A program made the position numbers and the translations under genes. The notes under the pieces were generated by a model, which ran no database searches, was not told the origin of the DNA, and was given only the letters and a program-made list of their open reading frames with translations. Shown here in pieces: positions 1 to 8,267 of a stretch of 64,000 nucleotides of DNA. Position 1 is the stretch's first letter. The number at the start of each line of letters is the position of its first letter. The DNA is from JBEBGV01 sp040081265 (lineage in GTDB: Bacteria > Acidobacteriota > Vicinamibacteria > Vicinamibacterales > UBA2999): the NCBI GenBank assembly GCA_040081265.1, contig JBEBGV010000011.1, positions 26,355-90,354 of the forward strand, given 5' to 3'.

Positions 1-1007
1 GCGCTGGCGACGGGTCGCCCGCCGATACCATTTTTTTTGGCGGCGGCACGCCCTCGCTGCTCGAGCCCGGTGAAATCGGCGCCATCATCCGCGCGTGTCG
101 GGACACATTTGCTGTCGAGCGAGATGCCGAGATTACGCTCGAGGCCAACCCCGAAACGGTCAGCGAGGAGCGCCTGGCTGCGTACCGCGCCAACGGCATC
201 AATCGACTCAGCTTCGGCGTCCAATCATTCCGAGACGATGAGCTGAGGCGTTTGAGTCGTCTCCACTCGGCGGGACGCGCCGCTGAGGCTGTCGCGGAAG
301 CCAGACGTGCCGGGTTCGACAACGTGTCGCTCGACCTGATGATGTGGCTGCCCGAGCAGTCGGTCGCCAGCTGGCTCGAGTCTGTTGGCCGTCTGGTTGA
401 GCTCGAACCCGACCACGCGTCGTTGTACCTCCTGGAGCTTTATCCCAACGCGCCACTGAAAGAGGACATGGCTCGATCGCGTTGGTCGCTGGCGCCTGAC
501 GATGACGCGGCGGACATGTATTTGCAGGGGCTTCAATGTCTGGACGAAGCAGGTTACCGGCAATACGAGATTTCGAACGTATCGCGTGCCGGTCGCGAGT
601 CGCGGCACAATCTGAAGTACTGGAGCGACGGGGCCTGGCTGGGCTTCGGGTGCGGGGCGCACTCCACACGCCGGGGTGTGCGGTGGAAGAACCAGTCGGG
701 GACCCAGGCGTACATCGACGCGGTGTCCGGCGGGGGTCCATTGGTAAGCGAGCGCCGGGAATTATCCCCGGCCGAGCAGGTGGAGGACGCGCTCTTCACG
801 GGGTTGCGTCTGAGCGCAGGCCTTGACGTTGGCGGGATTCTGGAGCGTTACGACGTCGATGTCTGGTCAACCTACGGTCAGGCCTTGACCCGATACCTGG
901 AAGCCGGGCTCTTGATCTATGATGGCGCCCGGCTGCGACTGACCCGGCAGGGGATGCTCCTCGCGAATGAAGTCATGGCCGTGTTTATTGAATCCAACGT
1001 ACGGTAG
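1..1007 (+). CDS. hemW: HemW-like radical SAM protein (heme chaperone / coproporphyrinogen III oxidase family), 5'-truncated by window edge
   Basis: The reading frame is open from the left edge and ends with TAG at 1005-1007, so the N-terminus, including the CxxxCxxC radical SAM cluster motif, lies outside the window. The visible part begins close to the family motif FFGGGTPSLL and continues with NRLSFGVQSF and the YEISN segment, which are characteristic of the HemN/HemW group. The C-terminus has the winged-helix-like HemW tail (GLRL...GLDV) and is shorter than in true HemN. HemW homologues bind heme and act as heme chaperones, and many are misannotated as oxygen-independent coproporphyrinogen oxidase. 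The family call is secure; the choice of HemW over HemN is inferred from the short tail. Confidence 0.9.
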   Translation, partial: AGDGSPADTIFFGGGTPSLLEPGEIGAIIRACRDTFAVERDAEITLEANPETVSEERLAAYRANGINRLSFGVQSFRDDELRRLSRLHSAGRAAEAVAEARRAGFDNVSLDLMMWLPEQSVASWLESVGRLVELEPDHASLYLLELYPNAPLKEDMARSRWSLAPDDDAADMYLQGLQCLDEAGYRQYEISNVSRAGRESRHNLKYWSDGAWLGFGCGAHSTRRGVRWKNQSGTQAYIDAVSGGGPLVSERRELSPAEQVEDALFTGLRLSAGLDVGGILERYDVDVWSTYGQALTRYLEAGLLIYDGARLRLTRQGMLLANEVMAVFIESNVR

Positions 1008-1037
1008 AGTACCCGCCTTTCCGAGGAGGCTTTTAAA

Positions 1038-1487
1038 ATGCGACGACTGTTCGGAGTTCTACTGGCTGGCGCGATCCTGATGCTGCCGGCACTTTCGCAG
1101 CCCGTGTACGCCCAGGCCCAGAAGCTCACTTTCGAAGGTGAGTCCGTCATCTGGATGGTCTCGATCAAGGCTGGGAAGGATGCCGACTTCGAAGCCGTCG
1201 TTGCGGCGCTGAAGAGCGCCCTGGCGGCATCGACTGACCCTAACGCTAAGCAGCAGGCTGCGGGCTGGAAAATCCTGAAATCCACCAAGCCTCAGCCAGA
1301 CGGCACGACCATCTATACCCACCACATCACGGTCGTGCCGGGTGCCGACTACGGTGTGATGGCGAACATCTACGCGGCGGTCAAGGATCCGACCGAGCAG
1401 CGCGCGATTTACGATAAGTATGTCGGGGCGTTCGACAAGAACATCCTGCAGTTGTCGTTCACGACCGCTGCCGATCTCGGCAAGTAA
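1038..1487 (+). CDS. Exported small protein of unknown function
   Basis: A 149-residue protein starts at an ATG preceded by GAGGAGG (1022-1028). Residues 1-25 form a signal peptide with a basic start, a hydrophobic core and a likely cleavage after VYA. The mature domain of about 124 residues has alternating strand and helix segments (VSIKAGKDADFEAVVAALK, then HHITVVPGADY), which resembles the alpha/beta ferredoxin-like fold of antibiotic-biosynthesis-monooxygenase proteins, but I see no diagnostic motif. It lies 30 bp after hemW and may be cotranscribed with it; the 46-bp palindrome follows its stop codon. Treat as a periplasmic protein of unknown function. Confidence 0.75.
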   Translation: MRRLFGVLLAGAILMLPALSQPVYAQAQKLTFEGESVIWMVSIKAGKDADFEAVVAALKSALAASTDPNAKQQAAGWKILKSTKPQPDGTTIYTHHITVVPGADYGVMANIYAAVKDPTEQRAIYDKYVGAFDKNILQLSFTTAADLGK

Positions 1488-1508
1488 CCTCGCCAGGATC
1501 TAACCGGA

Positions 1509-1554
1509 GGGGTCAGACCGGGGTCAGACCATGGTCTGACCCCGGTCTGACCCC
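1509..1554. repeat. Perfect 46-bp palindrome built from GGGGTCAGACC units
   Basis: Two tandem copies of a GGGGTCAGACC-type unit run into two inverted copies, giving a 46-bp sequence identical to its own reverse complement with no unpaired loop. It fills the gap between two convergent genes (stops at 1487 and 1560). It could form a strong hairpin in RNA from either strand and so end transcription of both genes. GGGGTCAGACC-type palindromes are familiar as dispersed repeats in several bacterial phyla; mobility here is inference. Confidence 0.9.
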
Positions 1555-1559
1555 AACCC

Positions 1560-2036
1560 TCAGAATCTCAGGTTCGCCCCCGCGTAGACGCGGTGGACAC
1601 GAGCGTTGAGCGCGTCTCCCTTCAGCGTGAACACGCGATAGTCCAGGCGCAGCCGCAGCGGCCCCGCAATCGAGATCTTCACACCGCCACCGGCGTTCAT
1701 CCCGATACTCGTTTCCTGGCGGTCGCCAAGGCGCTCACGGTACAGACCTGCACCCGTTGTCAGATACGGCTGCAGGCCGCCGATCGCGACCGGGGTCTGC
1801 AGCAGCACGTTTCCCATGCCCGTGCGCAGGGACGGGGCGTCGTCGAGTGCGTCCTCGCCTGTGGTCGCGTACTCGAACTCAAAGGCGACGATGATCAGTC
1901 CGGCACCGGCGGCGATTCCCTTCACCACACGGTTGGCCGGCGTCGGGGTGCTGCCGAGAAACGCCGTGATGTCGGCGAACGCGCGCGACGGGAGCAGCAG
2001 AAGACAGAGCAGTAGTAGTCCTGCGCGAGTAGCCAT
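1560..2036 (-). CDS. Small outer-membrane beta-barrel-like protein
   Basis: The 158-residue product starts at ATG 2036 and carries a short strongly hydrophobic signal peptide (MATRAG, leucine run, cleavage near AFA). The rest is rich in Gly and alternating hydrophobic residues (GGLQPYLTTGAGLY, GMNAGGGVKISI, LRLRLDYRVF) and ends in a C-terminal Phe (NLRF), the usual signature of a protein inserted by BamA. The size fits an eight-strand OmpW/OmpA-like barrel. The same frame stays open upstream to 3239, but that part is antisense to the acyl-CoA dehydrogenase, so the start at the signal peptide is preferred. It is divergent from the dehydrogenase with only 30 bp between starts. Specific function is unknown. 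Confidence 0.75.
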   Translation of the reverse strand: MATRAGLLLLCLLLLPSRAFADITAFLGSTPTPANRVVKGIAAGAGLIIVAFEFEYATTGEDALDDAPSLRTGMGNVLLQTPVAIGGLQPYLTTGAGLYRERLGDRQETSIGMNAGGGVKISIAGPLRLRLDYRVFTLKGDALNARVHRVYAGANLRF

Positions 2037-2045
2037 GGACCCAAA

Positions 2046-2054
2046 TGATACGAT
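2046..2054 (+). promoter_or_regulatory. Extended -10 box (TGATACGAT) of the acyl-CoA dehydrogenase gene
   Basis: TG-N-TACGAT matches an extended -10 element and ends 12 nt before the ATG at 2067. No Shine-Dalgarno is visible between them, so the transcript would have a leader of only a few nucleotides. I see no good -35 hexamer. Confidence 0.4.
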
Positions 2055-2066
2055 GGGCGCGAGTCG

Positions 2067-3212
2067 ATGAACCTCAGCCTCACCGACGATCAGCTTCTCC
2101 TGAGAGACAGCGTTCGTGAGTTTGCCGAGCGCGAAATTCGCCCTCACGTGCGCGAGTGGGACGACGCTCAGCATTTTCCGGCTGAGCTGTTGCCGGCGCT
2201 GGCCGAACTCGGGCTGATGGGGATTCAGGTGCCCGAGGCCTATGGCGGCGCCGGCATGTCGGCGGTGGACTACTGCGTCTGTATCGAAGAGCTGGCCCGG
2301 GTCGACCCATCGGTGTGCCTGTCGGTTGCCGCACACAACGGGCTCGGCTCGGCGCACATCCTGTTGTTCGGCACCGAGGCGCAGAAGCAGCGCTACCTGG
2401 TGCCCCTCGCGACGGGGGCGCAGCTGTCGGCGTGGGGCCTGACCGAAGCCTCGTCTGGGAGCGATGCGGCCGCGATGCGTACGATCGCCGTCCGCGACGG
2501 TGACCACTGGGTGCTCAACGGAACCAAGCAGTTCATCACTCACGGACGGTCCGCAGACGTCACCGTGGTGATGGCGGTCACCAACCGCACGAAGGGGGCC
2601 CGAGGGATATCCACCTTCATCGTCGAGCGCGGTACCAGCGGCTTTCGGCCCGGGAAGAAGGAAGACAAACTGGGCATGCGCGCCAGCGAGACGACAGAGC
2701 TTGTCTTCGAGAACTGCAGGGTTCCTGTTGAGAACCTGCTGGGAGCCGAGGACCAGGGCTTTATCAACGCACTGCAGGTGCTCGACGCCGGTCGTATTGG
2801 CATCGCCGCCCTGGCGGTCGGGCTGGCGCAGGGAGCCTACGAGGCCGCGCGCGACTACGCGCGGGGCCGTCGGCAGTTCGGTCATGCCATTTCCAGCTTC
2901 CAGAGCATCAGGGCGAAACTCGTTGAGACGCTGATGCGGACCGAGGCCGCCCGACTCCTGACCTATCGAGCCGCCGCGATGAAAGATGCCGGCCTGCGTA
3001 CGACCCTCGAGGCGGCCATGGCCAAACTCTACTCGAGCGAGATCGCCGTGCGCGCGGCTGAGGACGGCGTGCAGATTCACGGCGGGTACGGGTTCATCAA
3101 GGACTATCCCGCCGAGAAGTTCTTTCGCGACGTCAAGCTGACGACCATCGGTGAGGGCACCAGCGAGATCCAGCGTCTGGTCATCGCGCGCCAGTTGCTG
3201 CTGGCCAGTTGA
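2067..3212 (+). CDS. Acyl-CoA dehydrogenase
   Basis: This 381-residue flavoenzyme has the full acyl-CoA dehydrogenase layout: N-terminal helical domain, middle beta domain with WGLTEASSGSDA and the NGTKQFITHG flavin-contact segment, and a C-terminal helical domain with RRQFGHAISSFQ and QIHGGYGFIKDYPAEKFFRD. The catalytic-base glutamate is present in the GEGTSEIQR motif near the C-terminus, as in the short-chain and butyryl-CoA dehydrogenases. It oxidises an acyl-CoA to the trans-2-enoyl-CoA and passes electrons to ETF; etfB, etfA and ETF-QO lie at 56-60 kb. The downstream MeaB/epimerase fusion starts 8 bp after its stop, so it is probably part of a branched- or odd-chain acyl-CoA operon. Substrate length cannot be read from sequence. 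Confidence 0.93.
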   Translation: MNLSLTDDQLLLRDSVREFAEREIRPHVREWDDAQHFPAELLPALAELGLMGIQVPEAYGGAGMSAVDYCVCIEELARVDPSVCLSVAAHNGLGSAHILLFGTEAQKQRYLVPLATGAQLSAWGLTEASSGSDAAAMRTIAVRDGDHWVLNGTKQFITHGRSADVTVVMAVTNRTKGARGISTFIVERGTSGFRPGKKEDKLGMRASETTELVFENCRVPVENLLGAEDQGFINALQVLDAGRIGIAALAVGLAQGAYEAARDYARGRRQFGHAISSFQSIRAKLVETLMRTEAARLLTYRAAAMKDAGLRTTLEAAMAKLYSSEIAVRAAEDGVQIHGGYGFIKDYPAEKFFRDVKLTTIGEGTSEIQRLVIARQLLLAS

Positions 3213-3219
3213 GGCGCGC

Positions 3220-5358
3220 GTGACGAATGGCTCCCACACCGCCCCAGCAGGTCAGACGCTCGACGAGCTGACGGCGGGTGTCGCGTCAGGCGACCGACGC
3301 AGCCTGGCCAGGGCGATGTCCCTCGTTGAGAACGAGTCCGCTGGCGGCACGGCCCTGATTCATCGACTCCTGCCTGCAACTGGTCGCGCGCACATCATCG
3401 GCATTACTGGTCCCCCGGGAGCGGGCAAGAGCACCATCGTCAACGCGCTCGTGGACCTCATCCGGGCCACCGGCGAGACCGTCGGGGTCATTGCCGTCGA
3501 TCCCACGAGTCCCTTCACCGGAGGTGCGGTCCTTGGTGACCGCGTCAGGATGACCGCGCATGCCGCCGACCCCGGAGTGTTCGTGCGGAGCATGGCGACG
3601 CGCGGCAACCTCGGTGGTCTTGCGCGGGCGACAGGCGACGTCGCCGTCCTGATGGATGCAGCCGGTTTCAACGTGGTCCTCATCGAGACGGTTGGCGTCG
3701 GACAGGACGAGGTCGACATCGTCCGAGCTGCGGATACGGCCGTGGTGTTACTGGTACCCGGCGCCGGCGACGATGTGCAGGCGATCAAGGCCGGCATCAT
3801 GGAAATCGCCGATGTCTTCGTCGTGAACAAGGCGGATCGGGAGGGCGCCGACCAGCTTGTGCAGGCGATCCGCGCGTCACAGGCACTCGGGGAGGGTGGC
3901 ACGCAGGGACATGCGCCGGTGCTCAAGACCGTCGCGGCCACCGGGGATGGCGTCGCCGACCTGTGGACGTTCCTCCGGGCGCGGCGAACAGACGGGGCAC
4001 GCCGGCAGACTCGACGCGCGGCACTCGAGGCCAGGGTCGTCTCACCTCCGGTGTCGCCGCAGGCTGGCATGCGTGGTGGAACTGCGACGAGAGCGGTGCT
4101 GGACCATGTGGGCGTGGCGGTGCGCGACGTCGAATCGGCACTGGCGTTCTATCGAGATGCGCTAGGCATCGCCGTTGACGGGACCGAGGTCGTTGCCGAT
4201 CAGAAAGTAACGGCGCACTTTCTCGACACGGGCGGTGCCCGACTGGAACTGCTCGAACCAACCAGTCCGGATTCGGTCATCGCACGGTACCTCGAACGGC
4301 GTGGCCCTGGCCTTCATCACATCACGCTGCGCGTTGCTGACATTGATGACACGCTCGCCCGCCTGAAGCAGAAAGGCGTCAGCCTGATCGACGAGGCGGC
4401 CCGAACAGGCGCTGAGGGTACCCGGATTGCGTTCATTCACCCGGCATCGGCGCATGGAGTGCTGGTCGAGCTGAAGGAGGGTCCGAGGCCCGCTTCAGAC
4501 CTGCATGTCCGGGCTTTTGACGTTGGCGCGCTTCGCGTCACCCTGCTCCATGACGGCCTCTTTCGTCTGGACGGAGGAGCGATGTTCGGCGTGGTGCCAC
4601 GCATGCTGTGGGAGCGAAAGGCACCAGCTGACGATCGCCACCGCATTCAACTCGCGATGCGTCCGGCCCTGGTGGAGGGCGACTGGGGACGTCTGCTCAT
4701 CGACTGCGGTGCGGGTGACAAGTTCTCGGACAAGGAGCGGGACATCTACGCGTTCGAGCGCGAGCGTCATCTCGACCATGCGTTGGCCGACGCGGGATTG
4801 TCGAGCAGCGATATTCCACTCGTGCTGCCCACGCACCTGCACTTCGATCACTTCGGCGGGGCGACCGAGCGGCGCGCCGACGGCGTCGGTCCACGTTTTC
4901 CGAACGCACGATACGCCATTCGCAGGGCCGAGTGGGAAGATGCCACCCATCCGCACGAGCGGAACAGGGCCAGCTATCTTTGCGAGGACTTCGTTCCGTT
5001 GCTTGACGCCGGCGTCGTCGACTTCTACGAAGACGATCATGAGGTGCGACCAGGCGTCCGCATTGAACGCACCGGCGGGCACACGGGGCAGCATCAGATG
5101 GTGTTCATCGAGTCTCACGGACAGACGGCGGTGTTTGCGGCGGACATCATTCCAACCACGGCTCATATTCAGGACCCGTGGGTGATGGGCTACGACCTCT
5201 TTCCAATGGAGACGCTGGCCGTCAAGCGCCGCCTGATTCGGGACGCCGTCGATCGGGAGTTCATCGTCATCTTCGAGCACGACCCGGTGGTGGCCGCCGG
5301 ATACATCCGTGAGCGGGATGGCCGTCGCTACGTTGAAGCGCTGCGCTACACTAACTGA
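3220..5358 (+). CDS. Three-domain fusion: MeaB-like GTPase, methylmalonyl-CoA epimerase, metallo-beta-lactamase-fold hydrolase
   Basis: One uninterrupted frame of 712 codons is read from GTG 3220, 8 bp after the dehydrogenase stop; the upstream ATG at 3151 overlaps that gene and is less likely. Residues about 35-275 are a MeaB/ArgK GTPase with P-loop GPPGAGKST (64-72), ETVGVGQDE and NKAD. Residues about 290-425 are a glyoxalase-fold epimerase with metal ligands in DHVGVAV, LELLEP, HHITLRV and VLVELKE. Residues about 435-712 are an MBL hydrolase with intact THLHFDH (about 536-542), GGHTGQH, FAADII and EHDP. MeaB protects B12-dependent methylmalonyl-CoA mutase and the epimerase converts (S)- to (R)-methylmalonyl-CoA, so the first two functions belong together. 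The MBL domain could be a thioesterase or lactonase; its substrate is unknown. No mutase gene is in the window. Confidence 0.88.
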   Translation: MTNGSHTAPAGQTLDELTAGVASGDRRSLARAMSLVENESAGGTALIHRLLPATGRAHIIGITGPPGAGKSTIVNALVDLIRATGETVGVIAVDPTSPFTGGAVLGDRVRMTAHAADPGVFVRSMATRGNLGGLARATGDVAVLMDAAGFNVVLIETVGVGQDEVDIVRAADTAVVLLVPGAGDDVQAIKAGIMEIADVFVVNKADREGADQLVQAIRASQALGEGGTQGHAPVLKTVAATGDGVADLWTFLRARRTDGARRQTRRAALEARVVSPPVSPQAGMRGGTATRAVLDHVGVAVRDVESALAFYRDALGIAVDGTEVVADQKVTAHFLDTGGARLELLEPTSPDSVIARYLERRGPGLHHITLRVADIDDTLARLKQKGVSLIDEAARTGAEGTRIAFIHPASAHGVLVELKEGPRPASDLHVRAFDVGALRVTLLHDGLFRLDGGAMFGVVPRMLWERKAPADDRHRIQLAMRPALVEGDWGRLLIDCGAGDKFSDKERDIYAFERERHLDHALADAGLSSSDIPLVLPTHLHFDHFGGATERRADGVGPRFPNARYAIRRAEWEDATHPHERNRASYLCEDFVPLLDAGVVDFYEDDHEVRPGVRIERTGGHTGQHQMVFIESHGQTAVFAADIIPTTAHIQDPWVMGYDLFPMETLAVKRRLIRDAVDREFIVIFEHDPVVAAGYIRERDGRRYVEALRYTN

Positions 5359-5361
5359 CAC

Positions 5362-6228
5362 ATGGACAGTGTAAGAATCGGGATCGTAGGTGGCAGTGGC
5401 TTGTACGACATGGCCGAGGTGACCGATCGCAAGGAGGTTCGCCTGACGACGCCGTTTGGCGATCCGTCAGACGCCTACGTGCTGGGCACCCTGCGCGGCA
5501 AGCGCGTGGCGTTTCTTCCGAGGCACGGTGTCGGTCACCGTTTCAGCCCGTCGGAACTGAACTATCGGGCCAACATCTTCGGCTTCAAGATGCTTGGGGT
5601 TGAATACCTGCTCTCTGCCAGCGCCGTTGGCAGTCTCAAGCAGGAGTACAAGCCACTCGACATCGTGATCCCGGATCAGTTCTTTGACCGGACCAATGGC
5701 CGGATCAGTACCTTCTTCGGCAAGGGGCTCGTGGCGCATGTGGGCTTTGCGCATCCGTTCTGCCGGCATCTGAGCCAGATGACGATCGACGTCGGGCGGA
5801 AGGTCGGCGCGACCATTCACGCCGGCGGGACCTACGTCTGCATGGAGGGGCCGCAGTTCTCCACGCTCGCCGAGTCGAAGACGTACCGGTCGTGGGGGAT
5901 GGACATCATCGGCATGACCAACCTTCAAGAAGCGAAGCTCGCGCGCGAGGCCGAGATCTGTTACACGACGATCGCACTGGTGACCGACTACGACTGCTGG
6001 CACCCCGAGCACGATTCGGTCACCGTCGAGATGGTGATCGCCAACCTCGTTCAGAACGCCAAAACGGCGCAGCAGATCATCGCCGGTGCGGTCGAAGGGT
6101 TACCGTTCGACCGCAACTGTGAGTGCGCGACGGCGCTCAAGCATGCACTGATCACGCGGCCAGACGCGGTGCCCGCTGAGACCCGGAAAGAGCTGTCCCT
6201 GCTCGTATCCAAATACCTTCCCTCATAA
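5362..6228 (+). CDS. mtnP: S-methyl-5'-thioadenosine phosphorylase
   Basis: The 288-residue protein belongs to purine nucleoside phosphorylase family 2. It begins with the phosphate-binding IGIVGGSGLYD, has FLPRHGVGHRFSPSELNYRAN, TYVCMEGPQFST and the base-binding WGMDIIGMTNLQEAKLAREAEICY followed by the VTDYDCW segment. The asparagine-aspartate pair usual for 6-aminopurine recognition fits MTA rather than inosine phosphorylase. It cleaves methylthioadenosine to adenine and 5-methylthioribose-1-phosphate. The start is only 3 bp after the preceding stop and 10 bp before a nucleoside-kinase-like gene, giving a purine/methionine salvage pair. A TACACT -10-like hexamer at 5347-5352 could give a near-leaderless transcript. 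Confidence 0.93.
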   Translation: MDSVRIGIVGGSGLYDMAEVTDRKEVRLTTPFGDPSDAYVLGTLRGKRVAFLPRHGVGHRFSPSELNYRANIFGFKMLGVEYLLSASAVGSLKQEYKPLDIVIPDQFFDRTNGRISTFFGKGLVAHVGFAHPFCRHLSQMTIDVGRKVGATIHAGGTYVCMEGPQFSTLAESKTYRSWGMDIIGMTNLQEAKLAREAEICYTTIALVTDYDCWHPEHDSVTVEMVIANLVQNAKTAQQIIAGAVEGLPFDRNCECATALKHALITRPDAVPAETRKELSLLVSKYLPS

Positions 6229-6238
6229 GCAGAGAGTG

Positions 6239-7243
6239 ATGTCCACACAGCGATTCGAGGTGACAGCCGTCGGCAATGCCATCGTCGACGTATTCACGCA
6301 GGCCGACGATGCCCTGCTCGAGAAGTGCGGATTGATCAAGGGCGCCATGACGCTGATCGACGCCAGGGCAGCAGAGTCGCTCTACGCGATCATGGGACCA
6401 GGAGTAGAGATGTCCGGCGGTTCAGCCGCCAATACAGTGGCCGGAATCGCGGCGCTCGGTGGCCGGACCGCCTATATCGGCAAGGTCGCTGACGATCAGC
6501 TTGGGGACGTCTTCGAGCACGATATCCGCGCGATTGGCGTGACCTACGACACGCCACGCCTGACGGAGGGGATGTCTACAGCGCGGTGCCTGGTGTTTGT
6601 GACGCCAGACGCGCAGCGGACGATGCAGACCTTTCTCGGCGCGACCACGCAACTGGGACCTGAAGATGTGAACCTCGACTACATCACGGCGTCGAAGGTG
6701 CTGTATCTCGAGGGCTACCTGTGGGATCAGCCGCGCGCCAAGGCGGCCATGCGGGACGCCGCGATCGCGGCTCGTCGAGCCGGTGTCAAGGTGGCCCTGA
6801 CGCTGTCGGACCCGTTCTGCGTTGCCCGCTTCAGGGACGAATTCCAGGAACTCGTCGACCAGCACGTCGACATTCTGTTCGCGAACGAGGTCGAGATTCT
6901 CTCGCTCTATCAGGTCGAACACTTCGACGATGCGTTGCAGCAGGTCAGGGCGCATGCCGAGATTGCAGCCCTCACCCGCAGCGAGAAGGGCTCGGTCATC
7001 GTCAACGGGCCTGAGGTTCATGTCATCGATGCGGTGCCCGGGATCACTGTTCTCGACACCACCGGTGCCGGGGACGCCTACGCTGGAGGATTCCTCTATG
7101 CGTTTACGCAGGGACATGACCTTGCGACATGCGGGCGTCTCGGAGGCGCGCTTGCAGCCCACGTCATCAGCCAGATTGGGGCACGGCCGACGGGTAGTCT
7201 CGAAGACGTCGCTGCCCGCGTTCTCGCGTCGTCGCTGCGCTAG
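6239..7243 (+). CDS. PfkB-family kinase, probably adenosine kinase
   Basis: A ribokinase/PfkB fold protein of 334 residues starting at ATG 6239; an adjacent GTG at 6236 would add one residue. It shows the substrate-site MSGGSAANT motif, the GKVADDQLGDVF segment and the C-terminal PfkB signature DTTGAGDAYAGGFLY with the catalytic aspartate in GAGD. The length and the FTVDALLEK-like N-terminus match bacterial adenosine kinases, and its position directly behind the MTA phosphorylase supports a role in nucleoside salvage, making AMP from adenosine. Other PfkB sugars (ribose, inosine) cannot be excluded from sequence alone. Confidence 0.8.
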   Translation: MSTQRFEVTAVGNAIVDVFTQADDALLEKCGLIKGAMTLIDARAAESLYAIMGPGVEMSGGSAANTVAGIAALGGRTAYIGKVADDQLGDVFEHDIRAIGVTYDTPRLTEGMSTARCLVFVTPDAQRTMQTFLGATTQLGPEDVNLDYITASKVLYLEGYLWDQPRAKAAMRDAAIAARRAGVKVALTLSDPFCVARFRDEFQELVDQHVDILFANEVEILSLYQVEHFDDALQQVRAHAEIAALTRSEKGSVIVNGPEVHVIDAVPGITVLDTTGAGDAYAGGFLYAFTQGHDLATCGRLGGALAAHVISQIGARPTGSLEDVAARVLASSLR

Positions 7244-7305
7244 GCTGCTCGATTGCCCGCGCTTTTTGTGTTGAGGGTGCTGGGCCGAATCTGAACGATC
7301 GTGCG

Positions 7306-7314
7306 TGTTACGAT
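7306..7314 (+). promoter_or_regulatory. Extended -10 box (TGTTACGAT) before the PEBP-like gene
   Basis: TG-N-TACGAT lies 24 nt before ATG 7339, and a clear GGAGG (about 7327-7331) sits between the two, so this would be a normal leadered transcript. No convincing -35 was found. The 95-bp gap holds nothing else I recognise. Confidence 0.4.
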
Positions 7315-7338
7315 CCGCACATTCATGGAGGACGTGGA

Positions 7339-7953
7339 ATGCGTCGACTGATATTTCTTGTCTCGGCACTGGCGCTGGCGGCTCTGATAACAACTGGCGC
7401 GCAACAACCCGCCGGACGGGGAGGTGCGCCTGCTGCTCCGGCCGCTCCTCCGATGACGCTCACCGTTTCAGGTTTTGCCGACGGGACGGCCATCCCTGTG
7501 CGCTTCAGCCAGGCGGCCCCTGGTGCCGCCCCGGGGGAAGGCACCTCGCCGGCGATCAGCTGGACGAACACGCCCGCAGGCACCCAGTCGTTCGTGCTCA
7601 ACATGCGTGATCTGGACGTGGCGCGCAACCGAACCACCGAGGACCAGGCGCATTGGGTGGTGTGGAACATCCCGGCCACCGAGACCGGCCTTCCCGAAGG
7701 GGTGCCGCGTGGTTCGCAGCTTGCCAACGGGGCGTTCCAGATCAGTGCCACTGGGCCTGTCTACCGTGGCCCTGGTGCTCCCGCCACTGGCCCGGTTCAC
7801 CACTACATGTTCGAGATCTATGCGCTCGACATCAAGCTGGACGTCCAGCCGACCGCTGACGCGTTCGAGACTCGCGCGAATGTGATGCGTGCGATGCAGG
7901 GGCACATTCTCGGCAAGGCGGTCTACGGCGGCCTGTTCAGGCGCCCGCAGTAG
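7339..7953 (+). CDS. Exported YbhB/YbcL (Raf kinase inhibitor-like, PEBP) protein
   Basis: This 204-residue protein starts at ATG with a GGAGG Shine-Dalgarno. It has a signal peptide (MRRLIFLVSALALAALITTGA) and a short Ala/Gly/Pro-rich linker. The mature part is a phosphatidylethanolamine-binding-protein fold: the TSPAISWTNTPAGTQSFVLNMRDLD segment, AHWVVWNIPA and GPVHHYMFEIYALD are the conserved PEBP ligand-pocket motifs. The C-terminus NVMRAMQGHILGKAVYGGLF is typical of the bacterial YbhB subfamily. Bacterial members are of uncertain physiological role, possibly binding small anionic ligands in the periplasm. It stands alone on the + strand and is not obviously in an operon. Confidence 0.88.
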   Translation: MRRLIFLVSALALAALITTGAQQPAGRGGAPAAPAAPPMTLTVSGFADGTAIPVRFSQAAPGAAPGEGTSPAISWTNTPAGTQSFVLNMRDLDVARNRTTEDQAHWVVWNIPATETGLPEGVPRGSQLANGAFQISATGPVYRGPGAPATGPVHHYMFEIYALDIKLDVQPTADAFETRANVMRAMQGHILGKAVYGGLFRRPQ

Positions 7954-8009
7954 TCGCGGCAGGGGTACCTGCGGAACCGCTCCTCTCCCAAACAGGTGTG
8001 GAGGTAGGG

Positions 8010-8267
8010 ATGGCGTGGCTATCACGGTCGATGAAGTGGATCATGCTGGTGTCGGGTGCCCTGACGTGCACCATGATCTACGCGGCCATCGCACCACAGG
8101 CCGCCCTTCAGGGGACGTTCGGTGACGCCCTGCAGGGTCCGGTGGCGGAGGTGGTGGTCCGGAACTGGAGCGTGCTCATCACGTTGATGGGCGCGATGCT
8201 CATCTACGGCGCCTTGTGGGCACAGGCTATAAGAGCTCTTTCAGCCGTGTGTAGCCGCTGCGGCTGA
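8010..8267 (+). CDS. Small membrane protein, possibly 3'-truncated
   Basis: From ATG 8010, with GGAGG at 8000-8004, an 85-residue product is predicted. It has two hydrophobic segments (SMKWIMLVSGALTCTMIYAAIA and WSVLITLMGAMLIYGALWA). After GALWA the sequence turns hydrophilic (QAIRALSAVCSRCG) and its last 41 bp overlap the end of the convergent LytTR regulator on the other strand. That pattern suggests a formerly longer four-helix protein whose 3' end was replaced when the neighbouring gene was juxtaposed. A GTG at 7998 is an alternative start but overlaps the ribosome-binding site. Function unknown. Confidence 0.6.
   Translation: MAWLSRSMKWIMLVSGALTCTMIYAAIAPQAALQGTFGDALQGPVAEVVVRNWSVLITLMGAMLIYGALWAQAIRALSAVCSRCG

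Noticed and set aside
2037..3239. Upstream extension of the minus-strand barrel gene to 559 residues
   Set aside because: The extension is antisense to the acyl-CoA dehydrogenase; a signal peptide begins at ATG 2036, so the short form is real.
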